A stretch of DNA of 64,000 bases from Micrococcus cohnii (GCF_014205175.1 NZ_JACHNA010000001.1:1674001-1738000), one strand, 5' to 3'; positions 8,819-18,208 are shown, counted from the stretch's first letter. The notes: generated from the sequence alone by a model not told the origin. Numbers and translations are program-made.

Positions 8819-9829
8819 ATGGCTCAGACCAGCCCCAGCACTCCCCTGGACGCTGCGTCCTCCGCAGAGGATGCGGCCGGCCAGGAGAACTTCGACCGCC
8901 TGATCGCCGAGGACTCGCGCATCGAGCCCCGCGACTGGATGCCCGCCGACTACCGCAAGTCCCTGACCCGGCAGATCTCCCAGCACGCGCACTCCGAGAT
9001 CATCGGCATGCAGCCGGAGGCCAACTGGATCACCCGCGCCCCCTCCCTGAAACGCAAGGCCATCCTCATGGCCAAGGTGCAGGACGAGGCCGGGCACGGG
9101 CTGTACCTGTACTCGGCGGCCGAGACCCTCGGCACCGGGCGCGATGAGCTCAACGACCAGCTGCTCACCGGACGCGCGAAGTACTCCTCGATCTTCAACT
9201 ACCCGGCCCGCACCTGGGCGGACATGGGTGCGATCGGCTGGCTCGTCGACGGCGCCGCGATCTGCAACCAGGTGCCGCTGTGCCGGGCCTCCTACGGCCC
9301 CTACGGCCGCGCGATGGTCCGCATCTGCAAGGAGGAGTCCTTCCATCAGCGTCAGGGCTGGGAGATCCTCTACTCCCTCTCCCACGGCACCGCGGAGCAG
9401 AAGCAGATGGCCCAGGAGGCCGTGAACCGCTTCTACGGCCCCGCGCTGCAGATGTTCGGTCCGCCGGACGCCGACTCTCCGAACTCGCAGAAGTCGATGG
9501 CGTGGAAGGTCAAGCGCTTCTCCAACGACGAGCTGCGCCAGCGCTTCGTCGACATGATCGTGCCGCAGGCCGAGGCCCTGGGCCTGACCCTGCCGGACCC
9601 GGACCTGAAATGGAACGAGGAGCGCGGCCACTACGACTACGGCGAGCTCGACTGGGACGAGTTCATGTCCGTCCTCAAGGGCGGCGGACCGATGAACGTC
9701 CAGCGCATGGCCCGCCGCCAGCAGGCCCACGAGGAGGGCGCGTGGGTCCGCGAGGCCGCAGCCGCCTACGCCCGCCGCCAGGCCGAGGAGAACCTCCTGG
9801 CCGCCGACACCGAGCTGATCGGAGCCTGA
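8819..9829 (+). CDS. paaA: Phenylacetyl-CoA 1,2-epoxidase catalytic subunit PaaA
   Basis: The 336-residue diiron oxygenase subunit. With PaaB, C, D and E it converts phenylacetyl-CoA to ring-1,2-epoxyphenylacetyl-CoA using O2 and NADPH. Carboxylate-bridged diiron ligands are visible as DEAGH (about residues 85-89) and the later KEESFH block. The ATG at 8819 has GAGGTGA upstream. It heads a tight operon: paaB follows after 5 bp and the next three genes overlap. A TetR-type operator precedes it, so expression is probably induced by phenylacetyl-CoA through the window's PaaR. Confidence 0.97.
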   Translation: MAQTSPSTPLDAASSAEDAAGQENFDRLIAEDSRIEPRDWMPADYRKSLTRQISQHAHSEIIGMQPEANWITRAPSLKRKAILMAKVQDEAGHGLYLYSAAETLGTGRDELNDQLLTGRAKYSSIFNYPARTWADMGAIGWLVDGAAICNQVPLCRASYGPYGRAMVRICKEESFHQRQGWEILYSLSHGTAEQKQMAQEAVNRFYGPALQMFGPPDADSPNSQKSMAWKVKRFSNDELRQRFVDMIVPQAEALGLTLPDPDLKWNEERGHYDYGELDWDEFMSVLKGGGPMNVQRMARRQQAHEEGAWVREAAAAYARRQAEENLLAADTELIGA

Positions 9830-9834
9830 ACCCC

Positions 9835-10137
9835 ATGACCGAGAACACCTCCGCCTCGAACACCTGGCCCCTCTGGGAGGTCTTCGTGCGCGCCACCCGT
9901 GGCCTGTCCCACGTGCACGCCGGCTCGCTGCACGCCCCGGACGCCACCATGGCGCTGCGCAACGCACGCGACCTGTACACCCGTCGGAACGAGGGCACCT
10001 CGGTGTGGGTCGTCCCGGCCGAGGCCATCGCCGCGTCGGACCCGGACTCGAAGGGCGGCTTCTTCGAGTCGGCCCAGGGCAAGTCCTACCGTCACGCCAC
10101 CTATTACCAGCAGTCCGAGGGGGTGCCTCACCTATGA
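9835..10137 (+). CDS. paaB: Phenylacetyl-CoA epoxidase structural subunit PaaB
   Basis: A 100-residue protein of normal length for PaaB. The family signature WPLWEVFVRATRGLSHVHAGSLHA is present near the N terminus; in known complexes PaaB bridges the PaaAC heterodimers. The gene starts 5 bp after paaA and its stop overlaps the paaC start by 4 bp (ATGA), implying coupled translation and fixed stoichiometry within the multicomponent oxygenase. Confidence 0.96.
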   Translation: MTENTSASNTWPLWEVFVRATRGLSHVHAGSLHAPDATMALRNARDLYTRRNEGTSVWVVPAEAIAASDPDSKGGFFESAQGKSYRHATYYQQSEGVPHL

Positions 10138-10967
10138 GCTTCGCGACGAACGACTCCGCCACGAAGCAGTCCGCCGGCATGGCCATCACCGCCGAGCAGA
10201 TCGCCGAGTCCGGCGCGAGGGCCTCGGAGCAGGTGGCCCGGTACGCCCTCATGCTCGGCGACGACTCGCTCATGCTCGGCCAGCGCCTGTCCTGGTGGAT
10301 CTCCCGCGCCCCCGAGCTCGAGGAGGACATCGCCCTGGGCAACATCGCCCTGGACCTGGTGGGCCACGCCCGCTTTCTGCTGACCTACGCGGGCACCGCG
10401 TGGGGCAAGAGCGAGGACGACCTGGCGTACCTGCGCGATGAGGAGGACTTCCGCTCCGCCCGCCTGACGGAGGCCGAGAACGGCGACTTCGCCCAGACCA
10501 TCGCGCGGCAGCTGTACTTCTCGTTCTACGCGTACGAGCTGTACTCGCGTCTGGTGGATTCGACGGACCAGACCCTCGCCGCCATCGCCGACAAGGCCCT
10601 CAAGGAGGTGCTCTACCACCAGGACCACGCCGCCGAGTGGCTGCTGCGCCTGGGCAAGGGCACCGAGGAGTCCGCCCGCCGCATGCAGCTGGGCCTGGAC
10701 CGGCTGTGGCCGTATCTGGGTGAGCTGTTCCACGACGACGAGACCACCCTCGCGCTCGTCGAGTCCGGCGTGGCGGTGCTGCCCTCGACCCTCGAGCACC
10801 CGACGCTCGAACGCGTCACGGCCGCGATCGAGGCCGCCGAGCTGACCGTGCCGCAGACCCCCTGGGCGCGCGGCGGCGACCGCTCAGGCGCCACCTCGGA
10901 GTGGCGCGGCTACATCCTGGCCGAGATGCAGGTGCTCGCCCGCCGGCACCCGGAGGCCACGTGGTGA
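10134..10967 (+). CDS. paaC: Phenylacetyl-CoA epoxidase non-catalytic subunit PaaC
   Basis: A 277-residue ferritin-like helical protein that pairs with PaaA and stabilises it without holding a functional diiron site. Recognisable blocks include RYALMLGDDSLMLGQRLS, ALGNIALDLVGHAR and LYHQDHAAEW. It overlaps paaB by 4 bp and the GTG start of paaD by 4 bp, placing it in the middle of the coupled epoxidase operon. Length and motifs are standard. Confidence 0.96.
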   Translation: MSFATNDSATKQSAGMAITAEQIAESGARASEQVARYALMLGDDSLMLGQRLSWWISRAPELEEDIALGNIALDLVGHARFLLTYAGTAWGKSEDDLAYLRDEEDFRSARLTEAENGDFAQTIARQLYFSFYAYELYSRLVDSTDQTLAAIADKALKEVLYHQDHAAEWLLRLGKGTEESARRMQLGLDRLWPYLGELFHDDETTLALVESGVAVLPSTLEHPTLERVTAAIEAAELTVPQTPWARGGDRSGATSEWRGYILAEMQVLARRHPEATW

Positions 10968-11470
10968 CGTCCGCGCAGCTTCGTCCCGCCGACCCCGCCG
11001 ACGCGACAGTCTGGGACGCCGCCGCCACCGTGCACGATCCGGAGATCCCCGTGCTGTCCATCGCAGACCTGGGAATCCTCCGTGACGCACGGGTCGAGGA
11101 CGGCCGCGCCGTCGTCGTCATCACCCCGACCTACTCCGGCTGCCCCGCCATGGACACGATCACGACCGACGTCACCCGCGCACTCGCACGCGCGGGGTTC
11201 GAGGACGCGGACGTGCGCCTGGTGCTGCAGCCGGCCTGGACCACGGACTGGATGACGGACGAGGGCAAGGAGAAGCTGTCCGAGTACGGCATCGCGCCTC
11301 CGACCGCGCGCACCACCGACGGCCCGGTCCGCCTCGGGCTGGCCGTGAAGTGCCCGCGCTGCCACAGCCTGGACACCCGCGAGATCACCCGCTTCGGCTC
11401 CACCTCCTGCAAGGCGCTCCACACCTGCAACGAGTGCCTCGAACCCTTCGACTACTTCAAGGTGCACTGA
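10964..11470 (+). CDS. paaD: Phenylacetyl-CoA epoxidase maturation factor PaaD
   Basis: A 168-residue protein. The N-terminal DUF59/MIP18-like domain contains VHDPEIPVLSIADLGIL and TYSGCPAM, whose cysteine is typical of Fe-S or metal trafficking factors. The C-terminal zinc ribbon has CPRC and a later CNEC pair ahead of FDYFKVH. PaaD is required for assembly or activation of the epoxidase. GTG 10964 is chosen as start because it overlaps the paaC stop (GTGA) and GGAGG lies 8 nt upstream; GTG 10961 is one codon earlier. The stop overlaps the paaE start by 1 nt (TGATG). Confidence 0.95.
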   Translation: MTSAQLRPADPADATVWDAAATVHDPEIPVLSIADLGILRDARVEDGRAVVVITPTYSGCPAMDTITTDVTRALARAGFEDADVRLVLQPAWTTDWMTDEGKEKLSEYGIAPPTARTTDGPVRLGLAVKCPRCHSLDTREITRFGSTSCKALHTCNECLEPFDYFKVH

Positions 11471-12636
11471 TGACTGACTCCACCGCCGCGCCGGCCAAGA
11501 AGCGCCGCGCCACGTTCAACACTCTCGAGGTCACCGAGCTGCGCAAGCTCACCGCGGACTCCGTCGAGGTCACGTTCACGGTGCCCGAGGAGCTGGCCGA
11601 CGACTACGACTACCTGCCGGGCCAGTACGTGGCGCTGCGCAAGGAGATCGACGGCACCGAGGTGCGACGCTCGTACTCCATCTGCGCGGCGCCGAAGCGC
11701 GGCGAGGTCCGCGTTGCCGTGAAGAAGGATCTCGGCGGTGTGTTCTCCACCTGGGCCAATGAGGTCCTCGAGGTCGGGGAGAAGATCGACGTGATGAACC
11801 CGCAGGGCGCGTTCACCTCCCGCACCCACATGACGTCGCTGAACGACGCCGAACAGGTCGCCGCGGAGACGGTCGCCGAGAACGCGCACACGCACCTGGT
11901 GGCGTTCGCCGCCGGCTCGGGCATCACGCCGATCATGGCGATCGCCCGCACCGTGCTCGAGGCGTCGGACACGTCCCGGTTCGACCTGGTGTTCGCGAAC
12001 CGTTCGGCCATGGACGTCATGTTCGCCGAGGAGATCGGTGATCTGAAGGACAAGTACCCGGCGCGGTTCGTGGTGCATCACGTGCTCTCGCGAGAGCAGC
12101 GCGTGGCCCCGCTGCTCTCCGGTCGCATCGACGCCGAGAAGCTCCGGACGCTGCTCGACCGGCTCATCGACGTCGAGGGCACGGATGAGTGGTTCCTGTG
12201 CGGCCCGTTCGAGCTGGTGCAGCTGGTGCGCGACGAGCTGGCCGAGCGCGGTGTGAACGAGGACCGCGTCCGCTTCGAGCTGTTCACGACCGGGCGCCCG
12301 GAGAACCCCGCAGGCCAGTCCGGCCGCGTCGTCGAGGTCGACCAGGACGGCGACAACTACACGATCGAGTTCAACCTCGACGGCATGACCGGTACGGTCC
12401 AGTCACCGAAGTCCGCGCACGAGACCGTCCTGAACGCTGCGCTGCGCGTGCGCTCGGACGTGCCGTTCGCCTGCGCCGGCGGCGTGTGCGGCACGTGCCG
12501 GGCCAAGGTCACCGACGGCACCTACGACATGGACGAGAACTTCGCCCTCGAGAAGGACGAGGTCGAGGCCGGCTACGTGCTGACCTGCCAGACCCGCCCC
12601 ACCTCGGACACCCTGTCTGTCGACTTCGACTCCTGA
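11470..12636 (+). CDS. paaE: Phenylacetyl-CoA epoxidase reductase PaaE
   Basis: A 388-residue reductase that passes electrons from NADPH to the PaaA diiron centre. The ferredoxin-NADP reductase part has RRSYSICA (FAD binding, about residues 64-71) and a nucleotide-binding region beginning AAGSGITPIMAI. The C-terminal plant-type [2Fe-2S] domain has CAGGVCGTC with a fourth cysteine near LTCQTRP. The start overlaps the paaD stop by 1 nt. Length is slightly above the E. coli enzyme but within the actinobacterial range. Confidence 0.97.
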   Translation: MTDSTAAPAKKRRATFNTLEVTELRKLTADSVEVTFTVPEELADDYDYLPGQYVALRKEIDGTEVRRSYSICAAPKRGEVRVAVKKDLGGVFSTWANEVLEVGEKIDVMNPQGAFTSRTHMTSLNDAEQVAAETVAENAHTHLVAFAAGSGITPIMAIARTVLEASDTSRFDLVFANRSAMDVMFAEEIGDLKDKYPARFVVHHVLSREQRVAPLLSGRIDAEKLRTLLDRLIDVEGTDEWFLCGPFELVQLVRDELAERGVNEDRVRFELFTTGRPENPAGQSGRVVEVDQDGDNYTIEFNLDGMTGTVQSPKSAHETVLNAALRVRSDVPFACAGGVCGTCRAKVTDGTYDMDENFALEKDEVEAGYVLTCQTRPTSDTLSVDFDS

Positions 12637-12647
12637 GGAGCCCCGCC

Positions 12648-13433
12648 GTGATCGAGCTGACCATCGCCGACGGCGTCGCCGAGGTGACGCTGAACGCGCC
12701 AACGAAGATGAACTCGCTGGACGAGCAGGCCCTGGCCGATCTCGGCTCCGCCTACGCCGAGATCGCGGCCAAGGCAGAGTCCGCAGAGGTCCGAGCCGTG
12801 CTCCTGCGCGGGGAGGGCCGCGGGTTCTGTGCCGGCCGCGACATCTCGAACGTCACCCCGGCCGACGATGACGCCACCGCTTATCTGCGGGACACGGTCA
12901 CCCCCGTGCTGCGCGCGATGTCCGAGACCCCCGTGCCGACGTTCGCCGCGGTGCAGGGCGCCTGCCTGGGTGTGGGCCTGGGCCTGGCGATCGCCACGGA
13001 CGTCGTCTACGTGGCCGAGGACGCCAAGATCGGCTCCCCGTTCGCGAACCTGGGCGCCACGCTCGACTCGGGCGGCCACTGGCTGTTCACCGAGCGCCTG
13101 GGAGCGCACCGCACCCTGGACCTGATCTACACGGCGGAGCTGATCTCCGGGGCCGAGGCGGTCCAGGCCGGGCTGTTCTCCCGGGCGGTGCCGGCCGAGG
13201 AGCTGCTCGAGTTCACGCGGGCCAAGGCCGCGCAGGCGGCCTCGGGCGCCACGCTGGCGTTCCGCGCGTCGAAACAGCTCGTGGCCCAGATCCGTGACCG
13301 CCGCATCGGCCTGTGGGAGTCGCTCGACGCCGAGAACATCGCCCAGGGCGAGCTCTGCGGCACCGACGACTACGCGGAAGGCTTCAGGGCGTTCCAGGAA
13401 AAGCGCCGACCGGAGTTCACCGGACGCGGGTGA
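12648..13433 (+). CDS. paaG: Ring-1,2-epoxyphenylacetyl-CoA isomerase (PaaG-type crotonase)
   Basis: A 261-residue crotonase-family protein. The CoA-binding block is GRGFCAGRDIS. The oxyanion glycines lie in QGACLGVGLGLAIA. The block GATLDSGGHWL retains the aspartate at the position PaaG uses for isomerisation, whereas ordinary hydratases use a glutamate pair. The C terminus EGFRAFQEKRRPEFTG is close to E. coli PaaG. PaaG turns the epoxide into oxepin-CoA. The start is GTG 12648, with GAGGAG upstream and only 11 bp after paaE, so it is the last gene of the paaABCDEG operon. A strong hairpin follows. Confidence 0.9.
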   Translation: MIELTIADGVAEVTLNAPTKMNSLDEQALADLGSAYAEIAAKAESAEVRAVLLRGEGRGFCAGRDISNVTPADDDATAYLRDTVTPVLRAMSETPVPTFAAVQGACLGVGLGLAIATDVVYVAEDAKIGSPFANLGATLDSGGHWLFTERLGAHRTLDLIYTAELISGAEAVQAGLFSRAVPAEELLEFTRAKAAQAASGATLAFRASKQLVAQIRDRRIGLWESLDAENIAQGELCGTDDYAEGFRAFQEKRRPEFTGRG

Positions 13434-13467
13434 CCCCGGCACCGCGCGCCGCTCGTCCGCACCCGAT

Positions 13468-13500
13468 GGCCCGCCCGCCTCAGCCCGAGGCGGGCGGGCC
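13468..13500 (+). terminator. Strong hairpin terminator after paaG
   Basis: A perfect 14-bp stem, GGCCCGCCCGCCTC (13468-13481) and its complement (13487-13500), with loop AGCCC. It starts 35 bp after the paaG stop and ends before the next operator, so it probably insulates the epoxidase operon from the transporter gene. No T-tract follows. Confidence 0.82.
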
Positions 13501-13564
13501 GTCGTCATATCCGAGCATCGATTGTGGCGCTGCTAACGATGCGACTACGGTGGGATGCACATCA

Positions 13565-13586
13565 CACCCGACCGACCGGTCGGGTG
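13565..13586. promoter_or_regulatory. Putative PaaR operator upstream of the MHS transporter
   Basis: A perfect 10-2-10 palindrome, CACCCGACCG-AC-CGGTCGGGTG, the best copy of the motif in the window. It is centred 40 bp before the transporter start codon, a position suited to repression. Confidence 0.78.
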
Positions 13587-13614
13587 GTGCCAGCCCCCTC
13601 AATCGGAGACACGC

Positions 13615-15105
13615 ATGAGCCCGACCGCACCCTCATCGCATGCCCCGTCCGCGTCGTCCACCGGACTCCCCGCGACCGCCCCGTCCGTCGAGCGGCGGCG
13701 CGAAGAGCGCAGGGTCCTCGCCGGCACGCTCGTGGGCACCACCATCGAGTGGTACGACTTCTTCATCTACGCCCAGGCCGCCGCCCTCGTGCTCGGGACC
13801 CTGTTCTTCGCTCCGATGGGCGAGGCCGGGGCGCAGATCGCCTCCTGGGCGTCGCTGGGCATCTCGTTCCTCGTCCGCCCACTGGGCGCCATCGTCGCAG
13901 GCCACATGGGCGACAGGTTCGGCCGCAAGGCCGTGCTCGCGCTGACGCTGATCGGCATGGGCGGGGCGACCGTCCTGATCGGCCTGCTGCCCACCTACGC
14001 CCAGATCGGCGTCTGGGCGCCGGTCCTGCTGATCCTCTTCCGTCTGCTGCAGGGCTTCTCCGCCGGCGGCGAGTGGGGCGGCGCGGCCCTGATGGCCGTC
14101 GAGCACGCCCCGCGCGGCAAGCGCGGCCTGTTCGGGGCCTACCCGCAGATCGGTGTGCCGCTGGGCATGATCCTGGCGACCCTGATGCTCTTCGGGATCA
14201 ACGCGTTCACCACCGACGAGCAGTTCCTCGCCTGGGGGTGGCGCGTGCCGTTCCTGGTGTCGTTCATCCTCATCATCGTCGGCCACCTGATCCGCACGTC
14301 GGTCGAGGAGTCCCCGGTCTTCCAGGAGATGCAGAAGCTCAAGGCCCGCGAGTCCGCTCCCCTGGGCGAGCTGTTCCACGGCCACTCGACGCGGGTGCTC
14401 CTGGCCGCCCTGATCTTCGCGGCGAACAACGCCGCCGGCTACCTGGTGATCGCCTACTTCTCCGGCTACGGCGTGAAGACCCTGGGCATGGAGCGCACCG
14501 ACACCCTGATCGCCTCCCTGATCGGCGGCATCGGCTGGCTGGTGTTCACGCTGCTCGGCGGCTGGATCTCGGACACGATCGGCCGCGTTCGGACCTTCCA
14601 GATCGGCTACGCGATCATCATCCTGTGGGCGATCCCGATGTGGTCGCTGCTGAACACCGCGTCACTGCCGCTGTTCATCCTCGCGATCGTCGTCCTGACG
14701 ATCGGCCTCGGCCCCTCCTACGGCCCGCAGTCGGCGATGTACGCCGAGATGTTCCCGGCCCGCGTGCGCTTCTCCGGCATCTCGATCGGCTACGCCCTCG
14801 GCTCGATCATCGGTGGCGCGTTCGCCCCCATGATCTCGGACCTGATCCTGAACAGCACCGGTCAGGCATGGCTGATCGGCGCCTACATCGCCGGCGCCGC
14901 CGTGGTGTCCTTCATCGCCGTGTGCTTCGTGCCCACGTCCATCCAGGACCGCGATCTGCACGACGAGGCCGTCACCGCCGCACTGCAGCGCGTCGAGCGG
15001 AACGGCGCCGGGGACGGACAGACCGGCGAGCGCCGTGCCGGCCTCGATGGCGACCGCGTGGCCACGCCGGGCGGACCCGCGGTTTCCCCGACCGAGGATG
15101 TTTGA
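13615..15105 (+). CDS. MHS-family MFS transporter, probable phenylacetate permease
   Basis: A 496-residue major facilitator of the metabolite:H+ symporter group. The N-terminal TM1 motif GTTIEWYDFFIY and the loop motif GHMGDRFGRK (about residues 100-109) are diagnostic, with about 12 hydrophobic segments. The C-terminal 50 residues are a polar cytoplasmic tail. It sits between the paa operons and has its own perfect PaaR-type operator, so uptake of phenylacetate or a related aromatic acid is the likely role; the substrate itself cannot be read from the sequence. The ATG at 13615 has GGAGA upstream. Confidence 0.85.
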   Translation: MSPTAPSSHAPSASSTGLPATAPSVERRREERRVLAGTLVGTTIEWYDFFIYAQAAALVLGTLFFAPMGEAGAQIASWASLGISFLVRPLGAIVAGHMGDRFGRKAVLALTLIGMGGATVLIGLLPTYAQIGVWAPVLLILFRLLQGFSAGGEWGGAALMAVEHAPRGKRGLFGAYPQIGVPLGMILATLMLFGINAFTTDEQFLAWGWRVPFLVSFILIIVGHLIRTSVEESPVFQEMQKLKARESAPLGELFHGHSTRVLLAALIFAANNAAGYLVIAYFSGYGVKTLGMERTDTLIASLIGGIGWLVFTLLGGWISDTIGRVRTFQIGYAIIILWAIPMWSLLNTASLPLFILAIVVLTIGLGPSYGPQSAMYAEMFPARVRFSGISIGYALGSIIGGAFAPMISDLILNSTGQAWLIGAYIAGAAVVSFIAVCFVPTSIQDRDLHDEAVTAALQRVERNGAGDGQTGERRAGLDGDRVATPGGPAVSPTEDV

Positions 15106-15140
15106 CCCGCGTCACCCCGCAGGCCGATACTGAACACAGA

Positions 15141-15158
15141 CCCGACCGCTCGGTCGGT
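15141..15158. promoter_or_regulatory. Putative PaaR operator upstream of paaJ
   Basis: The palindrome CCCGACCG-CT-CGGTCGGT matches the other sites at all but one arm position. It lies 125 bp before the thiolase start, leaving a 5' leader with no gene in it. The thiolase, hydratase and dehydrogenase downstream form one unit. Confidence 0.75.
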
Positions 15159-15282
15159 AATTCCTGCATGCGCCGCCGCCGGTGGCGCACACAGACGCCC
15201 GTCCGCCTTCGACCGCGCCGCCCGGCCCGGGCTCCCCAGCTCGGCCGACGCGCTGCCCGTTCCTCGTCCCCAGGAGAACAGC

Positions 15283-16503
15283 ATGAGCACCACCCAGGAA
15301 GCCTTCCTCGTCAGTGGCCGCCGCACCCCCGTCGGCCGCTACGGCGGCGCCCTCTCCTCCGTGCGCCCCGACGACCTCGCCGCCCTGACGATCACGTCCC
15401 TGATCGAGGACGCCGGCATCGATCCGTCGGCCGTCGACGAGGTCATCCTCGGCAACGCCAACGGCGCCGGTGAAGAGAACCGCAACGTCGCGCGCATGGC
15501 CTGGCTGCTCGCCGGCTTCGACGACACCGTCCCGGGCATCACCGTGAACCGGCTGTGCGCCTCGGGCATGTCCGCGATCGGCATCGCCACCGCGATGGTC
15601 CGTTCCGGCATGGCCGACGTGGTCGTGGCCGGCGGCGTCGAGTCGATGTCCCGCGCCCCCTGGGTCCAGGAGAAGCCGACCACCGCCTTCGCCAAGCCCG
15701 GCGCCGCGTTCGACACGTCGATCGGCTGGCGCTTCGTGAACCCGGCGTTCGAGGACGCCGAGCGCTTCGGCGAGAAGTTCACGTTCTCCATGCCGGAGAC
15801 CGCCGAGGAGGTCGGCGAGATCGACGGCATCACCCGTGAGGATGCCGACGCGTTCGCCGCCCGCTCACACGAGAAGGCCCTCGCCGCGATCGAGGCCGGG
15901 CGCCTGGCCGAGGAGATCGTCCCCGTGACCGTGCGGGGCCGCAAGGGCACCGAGACCGTCGTCGACACCGACGAGGGGCCCCGCCCCGGCTCGACCCCCG
16001 AGGTCCTGGCCGGCCTGCGCCCGGTCATCAAGCCCGGCGGCGTCGTGACCGCCGGCAACTCGTCCTCGCTCAACGACGGCGCCTCCGCGATCCTCGTGGT
16101 CTCCGAGCGCGCCGCGAAGCAGCACGGCCTGACCCCGCGCGCCCGCGTCGTTGAGTCCACCGCCGCCGGGCTGGCGCCGCACATCATGGGCCTGGGCCCC
16201 GTGCCGGCCACCGAGAAGGCGTTCGAGCGCTCGGGCTGGACCGCCGAGGATCTCGGCGCCGTGGAGCTCAACGAGGCCTTCGCCACCCAGTCACTGGCCT
16301 GCATCCGCCGTCTGGGACTGGACCCGCAGATCGTCAACAACGACGGCGGCGCGATCGCGCTGGGCCACCCGCTGGGCTCATCGGGCTCTCGCCTGGTCGT
16401 CACCCTGCTCGGCCGCATGGAGCGCGAGGGCGCCGACAAGGGTCTGGCCACCATGTGCGTCGGCGTCGGTCAGGGTGCGGCCCTGCTGGTCGAGAAGGCC
16501 TGA
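15283..16503 (+). CDS. paaJ: 3-oxoadipyl-CoA / 3-oxo-5,6-dehydrosuberyl-CoA thiolase
   Basis: A 406-residue thiolase. The nucleophilic cysteine is Cys92 in NRLCASGMS, NEAFA is present, the histidine is in ALGHPLGSSG, and the second catalytic cysteine is near the C terminus in TMCVGVGQG. In the phenylacetate pathway it performs both thiolysis steps, releasing acetyl-CoA and finally succinyl-CoA. The start has CAGGAGAACAGC upstream. It is the first gene of a paaJ-paaF-paaH unit with a PaaR-type operator. Confidence 0.9.
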   Translation: MSTTQEAFLVSGRRTPVGRYGGALSSVRPDDLAALTITSLIEDAGIDPSAVDEVILGNANGAGEENRNVARMAWLLAGFDDTVPGITVNRLCASGMSAIGIATAMVRSGMADVVVAGGVESMSRAPWVQEKPTTAFAKPGAAFDTSIGWRFVNPAFEDAERFGEKFTFSMPETAEEVGEIDGITREDADAFAARSHEKALAAIEAGRLAEEIVPVTVRGRKGTETVVDTDEGPRPGSTPEVLAGLRPVIKPGGVVTAGNSSSLNDGASAILVVSERAAKQHGLTPRARVVESTAAGLAPHIMGLGPVPATEKAFERSGWTAEDLGAVELNEAFATQSLACIRRLGLDPQIVNNDGGAIALGHPLGSSGSRLVVTLLGRMEREGADKGLATMCVGVGQGAALLVEKA

Positions 16504-16511
16504 AAAGCACG

Positions 16512-17300
16512 ATGAGCCACACCCTGGACGCCTCCGAGTTCACCGCGATCCGCGTTGAGGAGCGCGAGGACCGCCTTCACGCGATCCTCAACCGCCCCGA
16601 GGTGCGCAACGCGATCGACGCGACGATGGTCGCCGAGCTGCACGCCGTGTGCGCCCACCTCGAGCAGACCCCGAAGATCCTGATCCTCTCGGGCACCGAG
16701 GTCGAGGGCCGCGACGGCACGACCAAGGGCCTGTTCGCCTCCGGCGCGGACATCGGCCAGCTGCGCGAGCGGCGCCGCGACGACGCCCTGCGCGGCATCA
16801 ACTCGGGCCTCTTCGACCGCATCCACACCCTGCCGATGCCCGTCATCGCCGCGATCGACGGCGTTGCTCTGGGCGGCGGCGCCGAGCTGGCCTGGGCCGC
16901 GGACTTCCGCATCGCCACCCCGTCGCTGAAGCTGGGCCAGCCCGAGACGGGCTTGGGCATCACCGCCGCCGCCGGCGCGCAGTGGCGCCTCAAGGAGCTC
17001 GTCGGCGAGCCCGTGGCCCTCGAGCTGCTGCTGACCGGCCGGATCCTCGACGCCCAGGAGTCGCTCGAGCTGAAGCTGGTCACCGAGCTGCACGAGCCGG
17101 CCGAGCTGATCGACGCCGCGCACGCCCTGGCCGACCGCATCGCGAAGCAGGACCCGCTGGCGGTGCGGATCTCCAAGAAGGTCTTCCACATGCCCCGCGA
17201 GGCCCACCCCCACGTCGACGACCTCGCCCAGGCGATCCTGTTCGAGTCCGAGGCGAAGTTCGACCGCATGCAGGCCTTCCTGGACCGCAAGAAGAAGTGA
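16512..17300 (+). CDS. paaF: Enoyl-CoA hydratase PaaF-like
   Basis: A 262-residue crotonase. FASGADIGQL forms the CoA-binding and first oxyanion segment, DGVALGGGAELAWAADF the second, and QPETGLGI carries a conserved catalytic glutamate, as expected for a true hydratase. In this pathway it hydrates 2,3-dehydroadipyl-CoA. It begins 8 bp after paaJ and is followed 11 bp later by the dehydrogenase. A basic C terminus (DRKKK) closes the protein. PaaF is chosen over a second PaaG because of the glutamate and the gene order. Confidence 0.82.
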   Translation: MSHTLDASEFTAIRVEEREDRLHAILNRPEVRNAIDATMVAELHAVCAHLEQTPKILILSGTEVEGRDGTTKGLFASGADIGQLRERRRDDALRGINSGLFDRIHTLPMPVIAAIDGVALGGGAELAWAADFRIATPSLKLGQPETGLGITAAAGAQWRLKELVGEPVALELLLTGRILDAQESLELKLVTELHEPAELIDAAHALADRIAKQDPLAVRISKKVFHMPREAHPHVDDLAQAILFESEAKFDRMQAFLDRKKK

Positions 17301-17311
17301 GGCACACACAG

Positions 17312-18208
17312 ATGAGCGAGAACACCACCGTGAGCACCGAGCAGCACGACGCCGCCGCGTCCGTCCCCGCCGTCGTCGGCGTGCTGGGCGGCGGCCGCAT
17401 GGGTGCGGGCATCGCCCACGCCTTCCTGGTCTCGGGCGCCGACGAGGTCGTCGTCGTCGAGCGCGACCCGCAGTCGGCCGAGGCCGCTAGGGGGCGCGTC
17501 GAGTCGGACCTGGCGGCGTCCCTCGAGCGAGGGAAGATCGACGGGGACCTCAACGGGTGGGCCCAGCGCCTCACCGTCTCCCTGGACCGCGCCGACTTCG
17601 CCCGCTGCGGCCTGGTCGTGGAGGCCGTGCCCGAGGACATGCAGCTGAAGATCGACGCCCTCAGCGACGTCGAGAAGCACCTGGGCGAGGACGCGTGGCT
17701 GGCCACCAACACCTCGAGCCTGTCCGTCGACGAGATCGCCTCGAAGCTCGCCCGCCCCGAGCGGTTCTGCGGCCTGCACTACTTCAATCCGGTGCCGGCC
17801 TCGAAGCTCGTCGAGGTCGTCGTGGGCGAGAAGACCAGCCAGGAGCTCACGGCCCTGGCCAGCACCTGGGTGCGCGGACTCGGCAAGACCCCGGTCATCG
17901 TGAAGGACGCCCCGGGCTTCGCCTCCTCCCGCCTCGGCGTGGCGATCGCGCTCGAGGCGATCCGCATGGTCGAGGAGGGCGTCGCCTCCCCCGAGGACAT
18001 CGACAACGCGATGGTGCTGGGCTACAAGTTCCCGGTCGGTCCGCTGGCCCTGACGGACATCGTGGGCCTCGATGTGCGCCTGGGCATCGCCGAGTACCTC
18101 GAATCGCAGCTCGGCGAGCGTTTCGCCCCGCCGCAGCTGATGCGGGACATGGTCGCCCGCGGCGAGCTCGGCCGGAAGTCCGGCACGGGGTTCTACGACT
18201 ACAGCTGA
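17312..18208 (+). CDS. paaH: 3-hydroxyadipyl-CoA dehydrogenase
   Basis: A 298-residue 3-hydroxyacyl-CoA dehydrogenase. The Rossmann motif GVLGGGRMGAGIAHA is at about residues 22-36. NTSSLSVDEIA and HYFNPVPASKLVEVV carry the catalytic histidine region. A single C-terminal helical domain follows, shorter than the tandem version found in some PaaH enzymes. It oxidises 3-hydroxyadipyl-CoA to 3-oxoadipyl-CoA for PaaJ. Last gene of the unit; a pair of GC-rich hairpins lies directly downstream. Confidence 0.9.
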   Translation: MSENTTVSTEQHDAAASVPAVVGVLGGGRMGAGIAHAFLVSGADEVVVVERDPQSAEAARGRVESDLAASLERGKIDGDLNGWAQRLTVSLDRADFARCGLVVEAVPEDMQLKIDALSDVEKHLGEDAWLATNTSSLSVDEIASKLARPERFCGLHYFNPVPASKLVEVVVGEKTSQELTALASTWVRGLGKTPVIVKDAPGFASSRLGVAIALEAIRMVEEGVASPEDIDNAMVLGYKFPVGPLALTDIVGLDVRLGIAEYLESQLGERFAPPQLMRDMVARGELGRKSGTGFYDYS

